A stretch of DNA of 14,225 nt from an uncultured Bacteroidales bacterium (lineage in GTDB: Bacteria; Bacteroidota; Bacteroidia; Bacteroidales; Bacteroidaceae): assembly GCA_902803195.1 (NCBI GenBank), contig CADCOX010000257.1:1-14225 (forward strand), given 5' to 3'. This document shows, piece by piece, positions 6,592-14,225 of this stretch (the stretch's first letter is position 1; every line of letters starts with the position of its first letter). The translations under genes were made by a program, and so were the position numbers. A model generated the notes under the pieces. It searched no databases and was not told the origin of the DNA. It was given only the letters and a program-made list of their open reading frames with translations.

Positions 6592-9201
6592 ATGAAATCC
6601 TCGATTCTCTCTTCCCTTTGTTTTGTATGTTGCTGTTTTACAGCAACTATCTCCACGGCTCAGCCTCTGCCCTATCTCGATGCACGCCTCTCGCCCGAAG
6701 AGCGCGCTGCCGACCTCTGTTCGCGCCTTACCGTTGAGGAGAAGGCCAAGCTGCTCATGCACTACTCGCCTGCCGTCGACCGTCTCGGATTACACCAGTT
6801 CCAGTGGTGGGGGGAGGCGCTGCACGGAGTGGGATTCGCAGGTTTCGCGACTGTCTTCCCCGAGCCCATCGGCATGGCCGCAGCTTGGGACGATGCTCTG
6901 CTTTATCGCGTTTTCGACGTCGTCAGCACTGAGCAGCGTGCCAAGTATAATGAAGCTGCCCGCCGGGGGACTTTTGATACCTTTCAGAGTGTAAGTGTTT
7001 GGACACCTAACATCAACATTTTTCGCGACCCACGTTGGGGCCGTGGCCAAGAGACATACGGCGAGGATCCCTATCTTACGTCACGCTTAGGGCAGGCTGT
7101 GGTGAACGGCCTGCAAGGCCAGCCTTTTGCCCCGTCTGCTCCGACATCTCGGCCAACCACCTCTCGCTACTACAAGGCCCTTGCCTGTGCCAAGCACTTC
7201 GCCGTTCACAGCGGCCCCGAATGGAGCCGCCACCGCATCAGCATCGACCAGCTGCCGTTGCGCGATTTCTGGGAGACTTATATGCCTGCCTTCAAGGACC
7301 TCGTTCAGAAAGCAAATGTACGCGAGGTCATGTGCGCCTACAACAGCATCGACGGCGAACCTTGTTGCAGCGATCAGCGCCTTCTGCGTCAGATCCTGCG
7401 CGATGAATGGGGATTCACAGGCATCGTAGTCAGCGATTGCGATGCCGTCAATGATATCTGGGTGGAAGGTCATCACGCCGTGGAGCCCGATGTAGAACAC
7501 GCTTCCGCCCGTGCCATCAGCGGCGGCACCGACCTCAACTGCGGCGGCAGTTATCCTTCGCTGCCCGAGGCAGTCCGCCAAGGACTTGTTAGCGAAGAGC
7601 GTATCGACGAGAGTCTGCGCCGAGTGCTCGTGGCGCGCATCTCCCTTGGCGATTTCGACCCCGACAGCGTCGCCCAATGGAGCGGCCTCACCCTTGCCGA
7701 CGTCAATATCCCTGCCCACCGCGAGCTTTCCCTGCAGATGGCACGCGAGACGATGACGCTTCTTCACAATCCCAACAAGATACTTCCCCTACAATTCGTC
7801 AATAGTAAACTGGTGGTTATGGGTCCCAACGCCAACGACAGTACCATGCTTTGGGGTAACTATTCCGGCCGTCCTGCCCATACTATTACTATTCTCGAAG
7901 GCATCCGCAATCGCGTAGGCGCCGAGAATGTCCTTTTCATCGACGGCTGTGGCTATGCCAGCAAGAACATCCGTACCGAAAGCCGCTTTTTCGGTTTTGG
8001 TGCAGAAGGGCTTCAGGCTACTATTTGGGACAATACCGACATGAAAGGAACGCCTGTGGCTCACCGCTACTTCAAGAGCCCCATCAACTTCAACCTCAAT
8101 GAGGCTGGCTTCATTGCTCCTGGGGTAGCCCGAGAGAATTTCTCCGTTCAGCTGCACGGCACCTTCCATGCCCCTGAGACTGAGACCTTGCAGTTCCGCA
8201 TTGCGGGCGATGACGGTTTCCGCCTAATCATCGACGGCGACACGCTTATCAATGAATGGCGCGACCAGGGAACGCTTTACCGCGACTGTATGGTAAACCT
8301 TGAACAAGGTCGCGACTATCATTTGCAGATAGATTACTTCCAGGCTGGGGGTGGTGCTGAGCTACAATTCGATGTCAATCGCTACCGTGAACTTTCAAAT
8401 GAAGAAATCCTCGGACAAGTACCAGCTGATGCTTCCACCGTCATCTTCGTGGGCGGTATCAGCTCGCGCCTCGAAGGCGAGGAGATGAGCGTCAACGAGC
8501 CCGGTTTCCGTGGTGGCGACCGCGAGGACATTCAGCTTCCCCAGCATCAGCGTAATATGTTGGCAGCCCTACATCGCATGGGCAAGCGCGTCATCTTCGT
8601 CAACTGTTCTGGCAGTGCCATAGCCATGGAGCCCGAACTCCAAACGTGCGATGCCATTCTGCAGGCCTGGTACGCTGGCGAGCAGGGCGGCACGGCCGTT
8701 GCCGAGGCGCTCTTTGGCGATATCAATCCTTCAGGTAAGCTGCCCGTTACCTTCTATCGCAGTGTCAGAGACCTCCCCGATTTCGAGGACTATCGCATGG
8801 CGAATCGTACTTATCGCTATTTCCGCGGCCAGCCGCTCTTCCCCTTCGGCTACGGACTCTCCTATACTACGTTTGCTATTGGCAAGGCCACGGTGAAAAA
8901 CCGCCAGTTGTTCGTGCCAGTCAAGAACACGGGTCAACGAGCGGGCACTGAAGTGGTGCAGCTTTACGTTCGTTCTCTCGACGATCCTGATGGGCCTATC
9001 CGCTCGTTGAAGGGTTTTGCCCGCGTCACGCTACAGCCAGGCGAACGTCAGACAGTCGCCCTGCCTTTGACCGACGAGGTCTTCGAGCGATTTGATTCTG
9101 CGACGAACACCATGCGCTCCCTGCCTGGTCGCTACCAACTACTCTACGGAACCAGTTCTGCAGATGCAGCACTCCAGACAATGACCTATATGCATAAATA
9201 G
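6592..9201 (+). CDS. GH3 beta-glycosidase with PA14 insert (first of tandem pair)
   Basis: A retaining exo-beta-glycosidase, 869 aa, probably beta-glucosidase or beta-xylosidase. The signal peptide ends at A23 (STA-QP). Its core contains C10 and C13-C15, but no lipobox. The GH3 barrel carries WWGEALHGV, RDPRWGRGQETYGEDP, K201-H202, SGPEWSRH (207-214) and the nucleophile D282 in VSDCDAV. The second GH3 domain is interrupted by a PA14 domain at about 468-597. A fibronectin-III-like domain closes the protein. The acid/base region reads LEGEEM and, after a short insert, GGDR, instead of ExEGxDR; E630 is the likely acid/base by alignment with the next gene. A Pro/Ser/Thr-rich loop (177-192) precedes the KH motif. 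In the GH3 enzyme KmBglI, a PA14 domain at this place narrows the pocket to short substrates. WWGEALHGV and SGPE are common in xylosidase-like GH3s, so exact specificity is open. It lies 47 nt after the beta-mannosidase gene. Confidence 0.92.
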   Translation: MKSSILSSLCFVCCCFTATISTAQPLPYLDARLSPEERAADLCSRLTVEEKAKLLMHYSPAVDRLGLHQFQWWGEALHGVGFAGFATVFPEPIGMAAAWDDALLYRVFDVVSTEQRAKYNEAARRGTFDTFQSVSVWTPNINIFRDPRWGRGQETYGEDPYLTSRLGQAVVNGLQGQPFAPSAPTSRPTTSRYYKALACAKHFAVHSGPEWSRHRISIDQLPLRDFWETYMPAFKDLVQKANVREVMCAYNSIDGEPCCSDQRLLRQILRDEWGFTGIVVSDCDAVNDIWVEGHHAVEPDVEHASARAISGGTDLNCGGSYPSLPEAVRQGLVSEERIDESLRRVLVARISLGDFDPDSVAQWSGLTLADVNIPAHRELSLQMARETMTLLHNPNKILPLQFVNSKLVVMGPNANDSTMLWGNYSGRPAHTITILEGIRNRVGAENVLFIDGCGYASKNIRTESRFFGFGAEGLQATIWDNTDMKGTPVAHRYFKSPINFNLNEAGFIAPGVARENFSVQLHGTFHAPETETLQFRIAGDDGFRLIIDGDTLINEWRDQGTLYRDCMVNLEQGRDYHLQIDYFQAGGGAELQFDVNRYRELSNEEILGQVPADASTVIFVGGISSRLEGEEMSVNEPGFRGGDREDIQLPQHQRNMLAALHRMGKRVIFVNCSGSAIAMEPELQTCDAILQAWYAGEQGGTAVAEALFGDINPSGKLPVTFYRSVRDLPDFEDYRMANRTYRYFRGQPLFPFGYGLSYTTFAIGKATVKNRQLFVPVKNTGQRAGTEVVQLYVRSLDDPDGPIRSLKGFARVTLQPGERQTVALPLTDEVFERFDSATNTMRSLPGRYQLLYGTSSADAALQTMTYMHK

Positions 9202-9203
9202 GT

Positions 9204-11738
9204 ATGAAACGATATCTCCTATTCTTGTATGCCCTCATGCCTATTATGGCGTTGGCGCAGCCTTATCCTTTCCAAGATGAGGCGCTACCCCGCCACGAGC
9301 GTGTCATGGACCTCCTTGGGCGACTGACGCTTGAGGAGAAGTCCGATCTGATGCAGGCTACGTCCCACGGTGTTCCTCGTTTGGGCATCCCTAAGTACTT
9401 CCATGGCAACGAGGCCTTGCATGGTATCGTACGTCCTGGACGTTTCACCGTCTTCCCCCAAGCCATTGCCCTCAGTGCTACATGGAATCCCGAACTCATC
9501 CAACGTGTGGCAACAGCCATCAGCGATGAGGCTCGTGGTCGATGGAACGAATTGGGCCAAGGACGCTTGCAGAACAGCCAGTTCAGCGATCTCCTCACCT
9601 TCTGGAGCCCAACGGTCAACATGGCGCGTGACCCTCGATGGGGGCGCACTCCCGAGACCTATGGCGAGGATCCTTTCTTGACGGGGCGCATCGGGGCAGC
9701 TTTCGTACTTGGCTTGCAAGGCGATGATCCACGTTACTTGAAAGTCGTCTCCACGCCCAAGCATTTCGCGGTGAACAACGAAGAACACAATCGTTTTGAG
9801 TGCGATGCTCAGGTGTCGGAACGCCAGTTGCGCGAGTATTACTTGGCTCCCTTCGAAGCGTGTGTACGTGAGGGAAAGGCTGCAGCCATCATGTCGTCGT
9901 ACAATGCCATCAATGGTGTGCCCTCGACGGCCAATCCTTGGTTACTGACCAAGGTGTTGCGCCACGAATGGGGCTTCCGCGGTTACGTCGTGAGCGACTG
10001 TGGAGCCCCTGGGCTGCTGGTCCAAGCTCACCACTATGTGAAGACCAAGGAGGCTGCTGCCATGTTAGCACTCAAAGCTGGTCTTGACATCGAATGTGGT
10101 GACGACGTGATGGGTGCACCCTTGCAGAAGGCCTATCGCCAGACGATGATTTCCGATGCCGACATCGACACGGCCGTCTATCGCCTGATCGATGCGCGCA
10201 TGCGCCTCGGGCTGTTCGATGATCCTGCCCACTGTCCTTACTCTAAGATATCGCCATCAGTTGTCGGTTGCAAAGAACATGTTGACTTGGCTCTCGAAAC
10301 ATCACGCCAGAGCATCGTCCTACTGAAGAACTCTGGGCTATTACCTCTCAATACGAAGAAGATACGCTCCATTGCCGTCGTGGGCATCAATGCCGACCGG
10401 TGTGAGTTTGGCGACTACAGCGGTGTACCCGTCGGGACACCTGTCTCCATTCTCCAAGGCATCCGCGACAAGGTGGGTGATGGGGTGAAAGTGGTCCACG
10501 CTCCATGGAAGTCAGCTGCCGATGGGTTGGAACTTATTTCTGCTGAATATTTTCCCGATGGGTTGACGGCCCATTACTACGGCAATATGCAACTGGAGGG
10601 CGACGCCAAGACCCGTCAAGAGCCATGGGTGAACTACGAGCCTTCCAACCAACCGCCCGACCCTTTCATCCCTCGAGGCAGTTTCTCCGTCCGTTGGCAG
10701 GGTAAGTTACGTCCTGCCGTCAGTGGGAAGTACCAGTTCTGCTTCACTGCAGCGGGTGGTGGCGAGCGCCTGTTCATCAATGGGCAGAAGGTGATTGACC
10801 AATGGTGGAATCATCCTGTAGAGAATGGCATCGGAGAAGTCGAACTGGAGGCAGGAAAGGAGTACGACCTTCAGGCAGACTATTTCTACGATCGCGATTT
10901 CAGCATGGCACGCCTCCAATGGCGTGTGCCGGAAACCCAGAAAGCCACGCGGCTTGAGTTGTATGGCGAAGCGGGGCGTGCAGTCCGTGAGTGCGACATC
11001 GTTGTCGCCGTCATGGGAACCAACAAGACGATTGAACGCGAAGGGCAGGATCGTGAACGCATAGACTTGCCTGCTGACCAACAGGAGTTCTTGCAAGAAA
11101 TACAAAAACTGAACCCCAATATTGTACTCGTCCTTGTGGCTGGTAGTCAGTTGGCCTTGAATTGGGAGGATAAAACCCTACCGGCCATCGTCAATGCTTG
11201 GTACCCTGGAGAACAAGGCGGCCGTGCAGTGGCCGACGTTCTCTTTGGCGACTACAATCCTTCTGGCCGATTGCCGCTTACCTTCTACAGTACTCTTGAC
11301 GAGTTGCCCCCATTCGGCGACTACGACCTCAGCAAAGGACGTACTTATCAGTATTTTCAGGGCCATGCCATCTACCCCTTCGGCTACGGCCTCAGCTATA
11401 CCCGCTTCAGCATTGGCCGAGCTAAACTGGACGGACGGCGCCTGCTCATACCCGTCAAGAACACGGGTCGGCGCGAGGGCACAGAGACGATACAGCTCTA
11501 CGTTCGCAAGCTCGACGACCCCATAGCCCCGCTAAAGGTATTGCGAGGCTTCACGCGGCTGACGCTGCGCCCTGGCCAGCGTCGGACGGCAACCCTTGAA
11601 CTGATGGAGAAGACCTTTGAATGGTTTGATGAAACCTCCGGCTCCATGTGCCCCCAGCCCGGCCGCTACCAGTTGCTCTATGGCACCAGCTCGGCCGATC
11701 GGGACCTTCAGAGCATCGACTATACGTTTATTCCATAA
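9204..11738 (+). CDS. GH3 beta-glucosidase-like enzyme with PA14 insert (second of tandem pair)
   Basis: An exported retaining exo-beta-glycosidase, 844 aa, most like GH3 beta-glucosidases. The signal peptide ends at A18 (ALA-QP). Barrel motifs are FHGNEALHGI, RDPRWGRTPETYGEDP, K186-H187, NNEEHNRF (191-198) and nucleophile D265 in VVSDCGAP. A PA14 domain (about 446-577) is inserted in the second GH3 domain. The acid/base loop IEREGQDR follows the classic ExEGxDR pattern, with E613 the probable acid/base. A fibronectin-III-like domain closes the protein. The C-terminal 150 residues closely resemble those of the preceding gene (both contain PGRYQLLYGTSSAD), while substrate-site motifs differ. 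This points to an old duplication with divided specificity. Only 2 nt separate its ATG from the previous stop codon, so translation is probably coupled. A role on glucose-containing mannan oligosaccharides is inferred from the neighbours. Confidence 0.93.
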   Translation: MKRYLLFLYALMPIMALAQPYPFQDEALPRHERVMDLLGRLTLEEKSDLMQATSHGVPRLGIPKYFHGNEALHGIVRPGRFTVFPQAIALSATWNPELIQRVATAISDEARGRWNELGQGRLQNSQFSDLLTFWSPTVNMARDPRWGRTPETYGEDPFLTGRIGAAFVLGLQGDDPRYLKVVSTPKHFAVNNEEHNRFECDAQVSERQLREYYLAPFEACVREGKAAAIMSSYNAINGVPSTANPWLLTKVLRHEWGFRGYVVSDCGAPGLLVQAHHYVKTKEAAAMLALKAGLDIECGDDVMGAPLQKAYRQTMISDADIDTAVYRLIDARMRLGLFDDPAHCPYSKISPSVVGCKEHVDLALETSRQSIVLLKNSGLLPLNTKKIRSIAVVGINADRCEFGDYSGVPVGTPVSILQGIRDKVGDGVKVVHAPWKSAADGLELISAEYFPDGLTAHYYGNMQLEGDAKTRQEPWVNYEPSNQPPDPFIPRGSFSVRWQGKLRPAVSGKYQFCFTAAGGGERLFINGQKVIDQWWNHPVENGIGEVELEAGKEYDLQADYFYDRDFSMARLQWRVPETQKATRLELYGEAGRAVRECDIVVAVMGTNKTIEREGQDRERIDLPADQQEFLQEIQKLNPNIVLVLVAGSQLALNWEDKTLPAIVNAWYPGEQGGRAVADVLFGDYNPSGRLPLTFYSTLDELPPFGDYDLSKGRTYQYFQGHAIYPFGYGLSYTRFSIGRAKLDGRRLLIPVKNTGRREGTETIQLYVRKLDDPIAPLKVLRGFTRLTLRPGQRRTATLELMEKTFEWFDETSGSMCPQPGRYQLLYGTSSADRDLQSIDYTFIP

Positions 11739-11751
11739 ATAGATAGAAGAT

Positions 11752-13821
11752 ATGAAAAAAGCGCTTATTCTTTTAGCATTGAGCTTTGCTGCCTCAGCTG
11801 GAGCAGAGGTGCGCCTGCCGGGTTGGATGACCAGCAACATGGTCCTGCAGCAGCAGACTACTGTCCACCTCTCAGCTGTGGCCAAGAAAGGGGCCGTCGT
11901 CAAGATTACCGCCTCATGGGACGGACAGACCCACGAGGTGCAGGCCAATCGGCAGACGGGTGCCTTCGACTTCGACCTCGTGATTCCCAAAGCCGGAGGG
12001 CCATACGAGCTGACGTTCAACGATGGACGGAAGACCGTCCTCGAGAACGTCATGACGGGCGAGGTCTGGTTTTGTAGCGGTCAGTCGAACATGGAGATGC
12101 CCGTGAAAGGGTGGGGACGTGTGAAGGACTTCGAGCAAGAAGTGGCAGCAGCCAACCACCCGCTGGTGCGCCTGTTCCAAGTGGAACATGTCGTTGCCCA
12201 TCAACCGCAGACCCGCGTACCCCTGGGACATACGCAAGGGTGGGCGGTTTGTTCGCCCCAGATGGTCGAGGAGTTCTCCGCTGCAGCCTATTTCTTTGCC
12301 CGCGAGGTGTCACAGCGATTGGGCGTTGCCGTGGGCGTGGTCAACAGCAGTTGGGGCGGTACGCCTGCCGAGACGTGGATAAGCCACGAAGCGTTGAAGC
12401 ATGTACAGGGCTTCGAACAGCAATTGGCACGCATTGAAGAGACTGGCTTTGACGATGCGAAGATCAATGCGCTCTACGAGACTGAGCGTGAAGCTTGGAA
12501 TCGCCAGTTCTTTGCTGCCGACCAAGGCCTTGCCAATGGAGACATCAACAACCCACGTTGGACGGCTGTCGACACGAACGACGGCCAATGGAAGACCATC
12601 AACCTGCCGGGCGAGTGGGAGACAACGGCACTGCCTGGCTTCGACGGTGTGGTATGGTTCCGCAAGAGCGTGGACGTGCCTGCCGAATGGGCCGGAAAAG
12701 ACCTTACGCTCCAGCTCGGACAGATTGACGATGAGGACGTCACTTATTTCAATGGAGAGAAGATTGCCCAGGGTGCCGGCTGGACGACCCCGCGCTCTTA
12801 TACCGTGCCTGGCAGGTTGGTGAAAGGCGGTCGCAACGTCATCGCCGTGCGCGTGCTCGACACGGGTGGCGAAGGCGGTTTCCGTGGCGCAGACAAAGAC
12901 ATGAGCCTCGGCCAAGGGCAGATGACCTTGCCACTAGCAGGGGAATGGCGTTTTGCCATTGGCTTGGATGGCAGCACGATAGGGCCGTCGCCTAAGGCAC
13001 CCAACGATTCGTGGTACCCCTCCAACCTCTTCAATGCCATGGTGTCTCCCTTCCTGTCCATGCCCATTCGCGGCTTCCTCTGGTATCAGGGCTGCGCCAA
13101 CGTGGGACGTGCCGTTCAGTACGAGAGCCTTTTCCAGACGTTGATCCACGACTGGCAGGCACGCTTCAACCGCAACGCCAACGTGGCAGCCTTCCCGAAG
13201 CCTGCCCCATCGCAGAACGACCGTCGCCGCTTCCGTCAGCAGCAGGATTCCAAGGCACTTCCCTTCTATTTCGTGCAGATAGCCAACTACCTGCAGCGCC
13301 ACGACTTGCAGCCGCAGTCGGAATGGGCTGCCATCCGCGAGGCTCAGCGCAAGGCGCTGCTGTTGGATGGAGTAGGCATGGCTGTGAACATCGACATCGG
13401 CGAGGCCAACGACATCCACCCGAAGAATAAGCAGGAGGTGGGACATCGCTTAGCGTTGTTGGCGCTGAATCGCACCTATGGCCGCGACGATGCCTGTGCA
13501 GCCCCGGAGTTCTTCGGCATGCGCATCAGCGAGGGTAAATGCATCCTTACCTTTCGTCCCACGCAGGGCAGCGAAGCGCTGGCCGAAAATGCTGATGTCA
13601 AGGGTTTCACCATCGCGGGTCCCGACCACGCATGGCACGTTGCGAAAGCCCACACCGAGGGGCAAGGGTTCATGCAGCGGGTCGTTGTGGAGTCGCCCGA
13701 CGTACCCTATCCCGTGGCCGTCCGCTACGCTTGGGCGGATAACCCCGAATGCAATCTCCAAAGCACCAAGGGACTTCCCGTAGGTCCTTTCCGCACCGAC
13801 GATTGGCCTGATTTCAAATGA
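11752..13821 (+). CDS. SGNH-type carbohydrate esterase ('sialate O-acetylesterase' family), exported
   Basis: Predicted to remove O-acetyl groups from sugars. The signal peptide ends at A18 (AGA-EV). The SASA/SGNH core is recognised by CSGQSNMEMP with nucleophile S112, NSSWGGTPAETW, WYQGCANVGR (444-453) and the Asp/His pair D554 and H556 in NDIHP. Between the SGNH halves, about 270-395, lies a GH2-like beta-sandwich (start WTAVDTNDG, with VVWFRKSVDVP), a known arrangement in Bacteroidota members of this family. At 689 aa it is somewhat long, partly because of a polar Pro/Asn/Gln/Arg-rich insert at about 473-502. Database names for this family say sialic acid, but beside beta-mannosidase and alpha-galactosidase genes, acetylated mannan is the more likely substrate (inference). 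It starts 13 nt after the GH3 gene; the preceding AGAAGA is the nearest thing to a Shine-Dalgarno sequence in the operon. Confidence 0.9.
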   Translation: MKKALILLALSFAASAGAEVRLPGWMTSNMVLQQQTTVHLSAVAKKGAVVKITASWDGQTHEVQANRQTGAFDFDLVIPKAGGPYELTFNDGRKTVLENVMTGEVWFCSGQSNMEMPVKGWGRVKDFEQEVAAANHPLVRLFQVEHVVAHQPQTRVPLGHTQGWAVCSPQMVEEFSAAAYFFAREVSQRLGVAVGVVNSSWGGTPAETWISHEALKHVQGFEQQLARIEETGFDDAKINALYETEREAWNRQFFAADQGLANGDINNPRWTAVDTNDGQWKTINLPGEWETTALPGFDGVVWFRKSVDVPAEWAGKDLTLQLGQIDDEDVTYFNGEKIAQGAGWTTPRSYTVPGRLVKGGRNVIAVRVLDTGGEGGFRGADKDMSLGQGQMTLPLAGEWRFAIGLDGSTIGPSPKAPNDSWYPSNLFNAMVSPFLSMPIRGFLWYQGCANVGRAVQYESLFQTLIHDWQARFNRNANVAAFPKPAPSQNDRRRFRQQQDSKALPFYFVQIANYLQRHDLQPQSEWAAIREAQRKALLLDGVGMAVNIDIGEANDIHPKNKQEVGHRLALLALNRTYGRDDACAAPEFFGMRISEGKCILTFRPTQGSEALAENADVKGFTIAGPDHAWHVAKAHTEGQGFMQRVVVESPDVPYPVAVRYAWADNPECNLQSTKGLPVGPFRTDDWPDFK

Positions 13822-13858
13822 TAGAGACCCTTCCTATAAGATATAACACGCTTCCAAT

Positions 13859-14225
13859 ATGAAAATCAGAACTCTCCTCTATTGGGTATGCTGCTGTGCA
13901 GCAACCTTCCTCCCCGTCTCTGCCGCGGCCGACGAACTGATTCGCGTGCAGACGCGCAGCCTCGATCTCATCCTCAAGGCAAAAGATGATGGTCGTCTCA
14001 CCCAGTCCTATTTCGGGAAACGCCTCCTGCATGCGAGCGACCTGCGCTGGCTGGAGGATGGCCGCGAAGCTTACCTCACCCGTACGGCCGATGTCTATTT
14101 CGAGCCTGCCCTTGACATCACGCATGCCGATGGCAATTCCTCCACCCGTCTGAGCTACAAAACTCACACGACCACGCAGCTGGCAGCTGGCGTTCAGGAG
14201 ACCGTCGTCACGCTCGAGGACGGGA
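13859..14225 (+). CDS. GH36 alpha-galactosidase, N-terminal part (3' partial)
   Basis: The first 122 codons of an open frame that runs off the window. The signal peptide is about residues 1-22/24 (VSA-AA) and contains three consecutive Cys at 11-13 without a lipobox. The mature part matches the N-terminal beta-sandwich of GH36 alpha-galactosidases: an opening strand with LILKAKDDGRLTQSYFGKRL, then an EAYLTR segment, FEPALDITHADGNSST and LSYKTH. The FEPA...THADGN stretch is characteristic of this family in Bacteroidota. The catalytic barrel with its two Asp residues lies beyond the window, so activity cannot be confirmed here. The role would be removal of alpha-1,6-galactosyl branches, which fits galactomannan or galactoglucomannan. 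It begins 37 nt after the esterase gene with no promoter-like element between, so it probably belongs to the same operon. Confidence 0.85.
   Translation, partial: MKIRTLLYWVCCCAATFLPVSAAADELIRVQTRSLDLILKAKDDGRLTQSYFGKRLLHASDLRWLEDGREAYLTRTADVYFEPALDITHADGNSSTRLSYKTHTTTQLAAGVQETVVTLEDG

Noticed and set aside
6625..6640. Cys-rich signal peptide of the first GH3 (and of the GH36) as a lipoprotein lipobox.
   Set aside because: No Leu-x-(Gly/Ala/Ser)-Cys pattern precedes any of the Cys residues, and a good AxA-type cleavage site follows in both.
7087..7767. Minus-strand open frame of 226 codons within the first GH3.
   Set aside because: Overlaps the catalytic barrel of a clear GH3 gene and shows no domain of its own.
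6592..11738. The two GH3 genes as a recent tandem duplication.
   Set aside because: Catalytic-site motifs, acid/base loop and PA14 sequences differ strongly, and the similar C-termini differ at many synonymous sites.
13822..13858. A second promoter before the GH36 gene.
   Set aside because: The 37-nt gap has A/T-rich bases but no TAnnTTTG element and no room for a -33 element outside the esterase gene.

Overview
This window is part of a polysaccharide-utilisation locus from a Bacteroidota bacterium. The order Bacteroidales is likely, and a GC-rich member of the Prevotellaceae is my best guess. Four observations support this: a one-piece hybrid two-component sensor-regulator (propeller, kinase, receiver and AraC domains in one chain), an exact TAnnTTTG promoter element, translation starts without strong Shine-Dalgarno sequences, and the enzyme families present. 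Every gene is on the + strand and there is almost no non-coding DNA. The only gap over 100 bases is 3673-3799. I see no RNA genes, insertion sequences, CRISPR arrays or attachment sites.

Layout: (1) 1-3672, hybrid two-component regulator, 5' end cut by the window; (2) 3673-3799, intergenic switch region holding a probable intrinsic terminator, a Bacteroidota-type promoter and a 12-bp palindrome in the predicted leader; (3) 3800-6544, GH2 beta-mannosidase; (4) 6592-9201 and 9204-11738, two divergent GH3 beta-glycosidases, each with an inserted PA14 domain; (5) 11752-13821, SGNH-type carbohydrate esterase of the 'sialate O-acetylesterase' type with an embedded beta-sandwich; (6) 13859-14225, the first 122 codons of a GH36 alpha-galactosidase, cut by the window end. 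The gaps between the enzyme genes are 47, 2, 13 and 37 nt, so genes 2-6 look like one operon transcribed from the promoter near 3750.

Working model (inference): the regulator senses a sugar fragment in the periplasm and switches on the enzyme operon. The esterase removes acetyl groups, the GH36 enzyme removes alpha-galactosyl branches, the beta-mannosidase releases mannose from non-reducing ends, and one or both GH3 enzymes release beta-linked glucose (or xylose). This set fits acetylated galactoglucomannan or galactomannan oligosaccharides. All five enzymes carry ordinary export signals without a lipobox, so they look like periplasmic oligosaccharide finishers. No endo-mannanase, SusC/SusD pair or mannosyl phosphorylase lies in the window; they would have to lie outside it.

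Nothing here is clearly a new kind of system. The points most worth a second look are the compact terminator-promoter-palindrome region, an in-frame palindrome-rich insert in the beta-mannosidase, the altered acid/base motif of the first GH3, and extra loops in two other enzymes.
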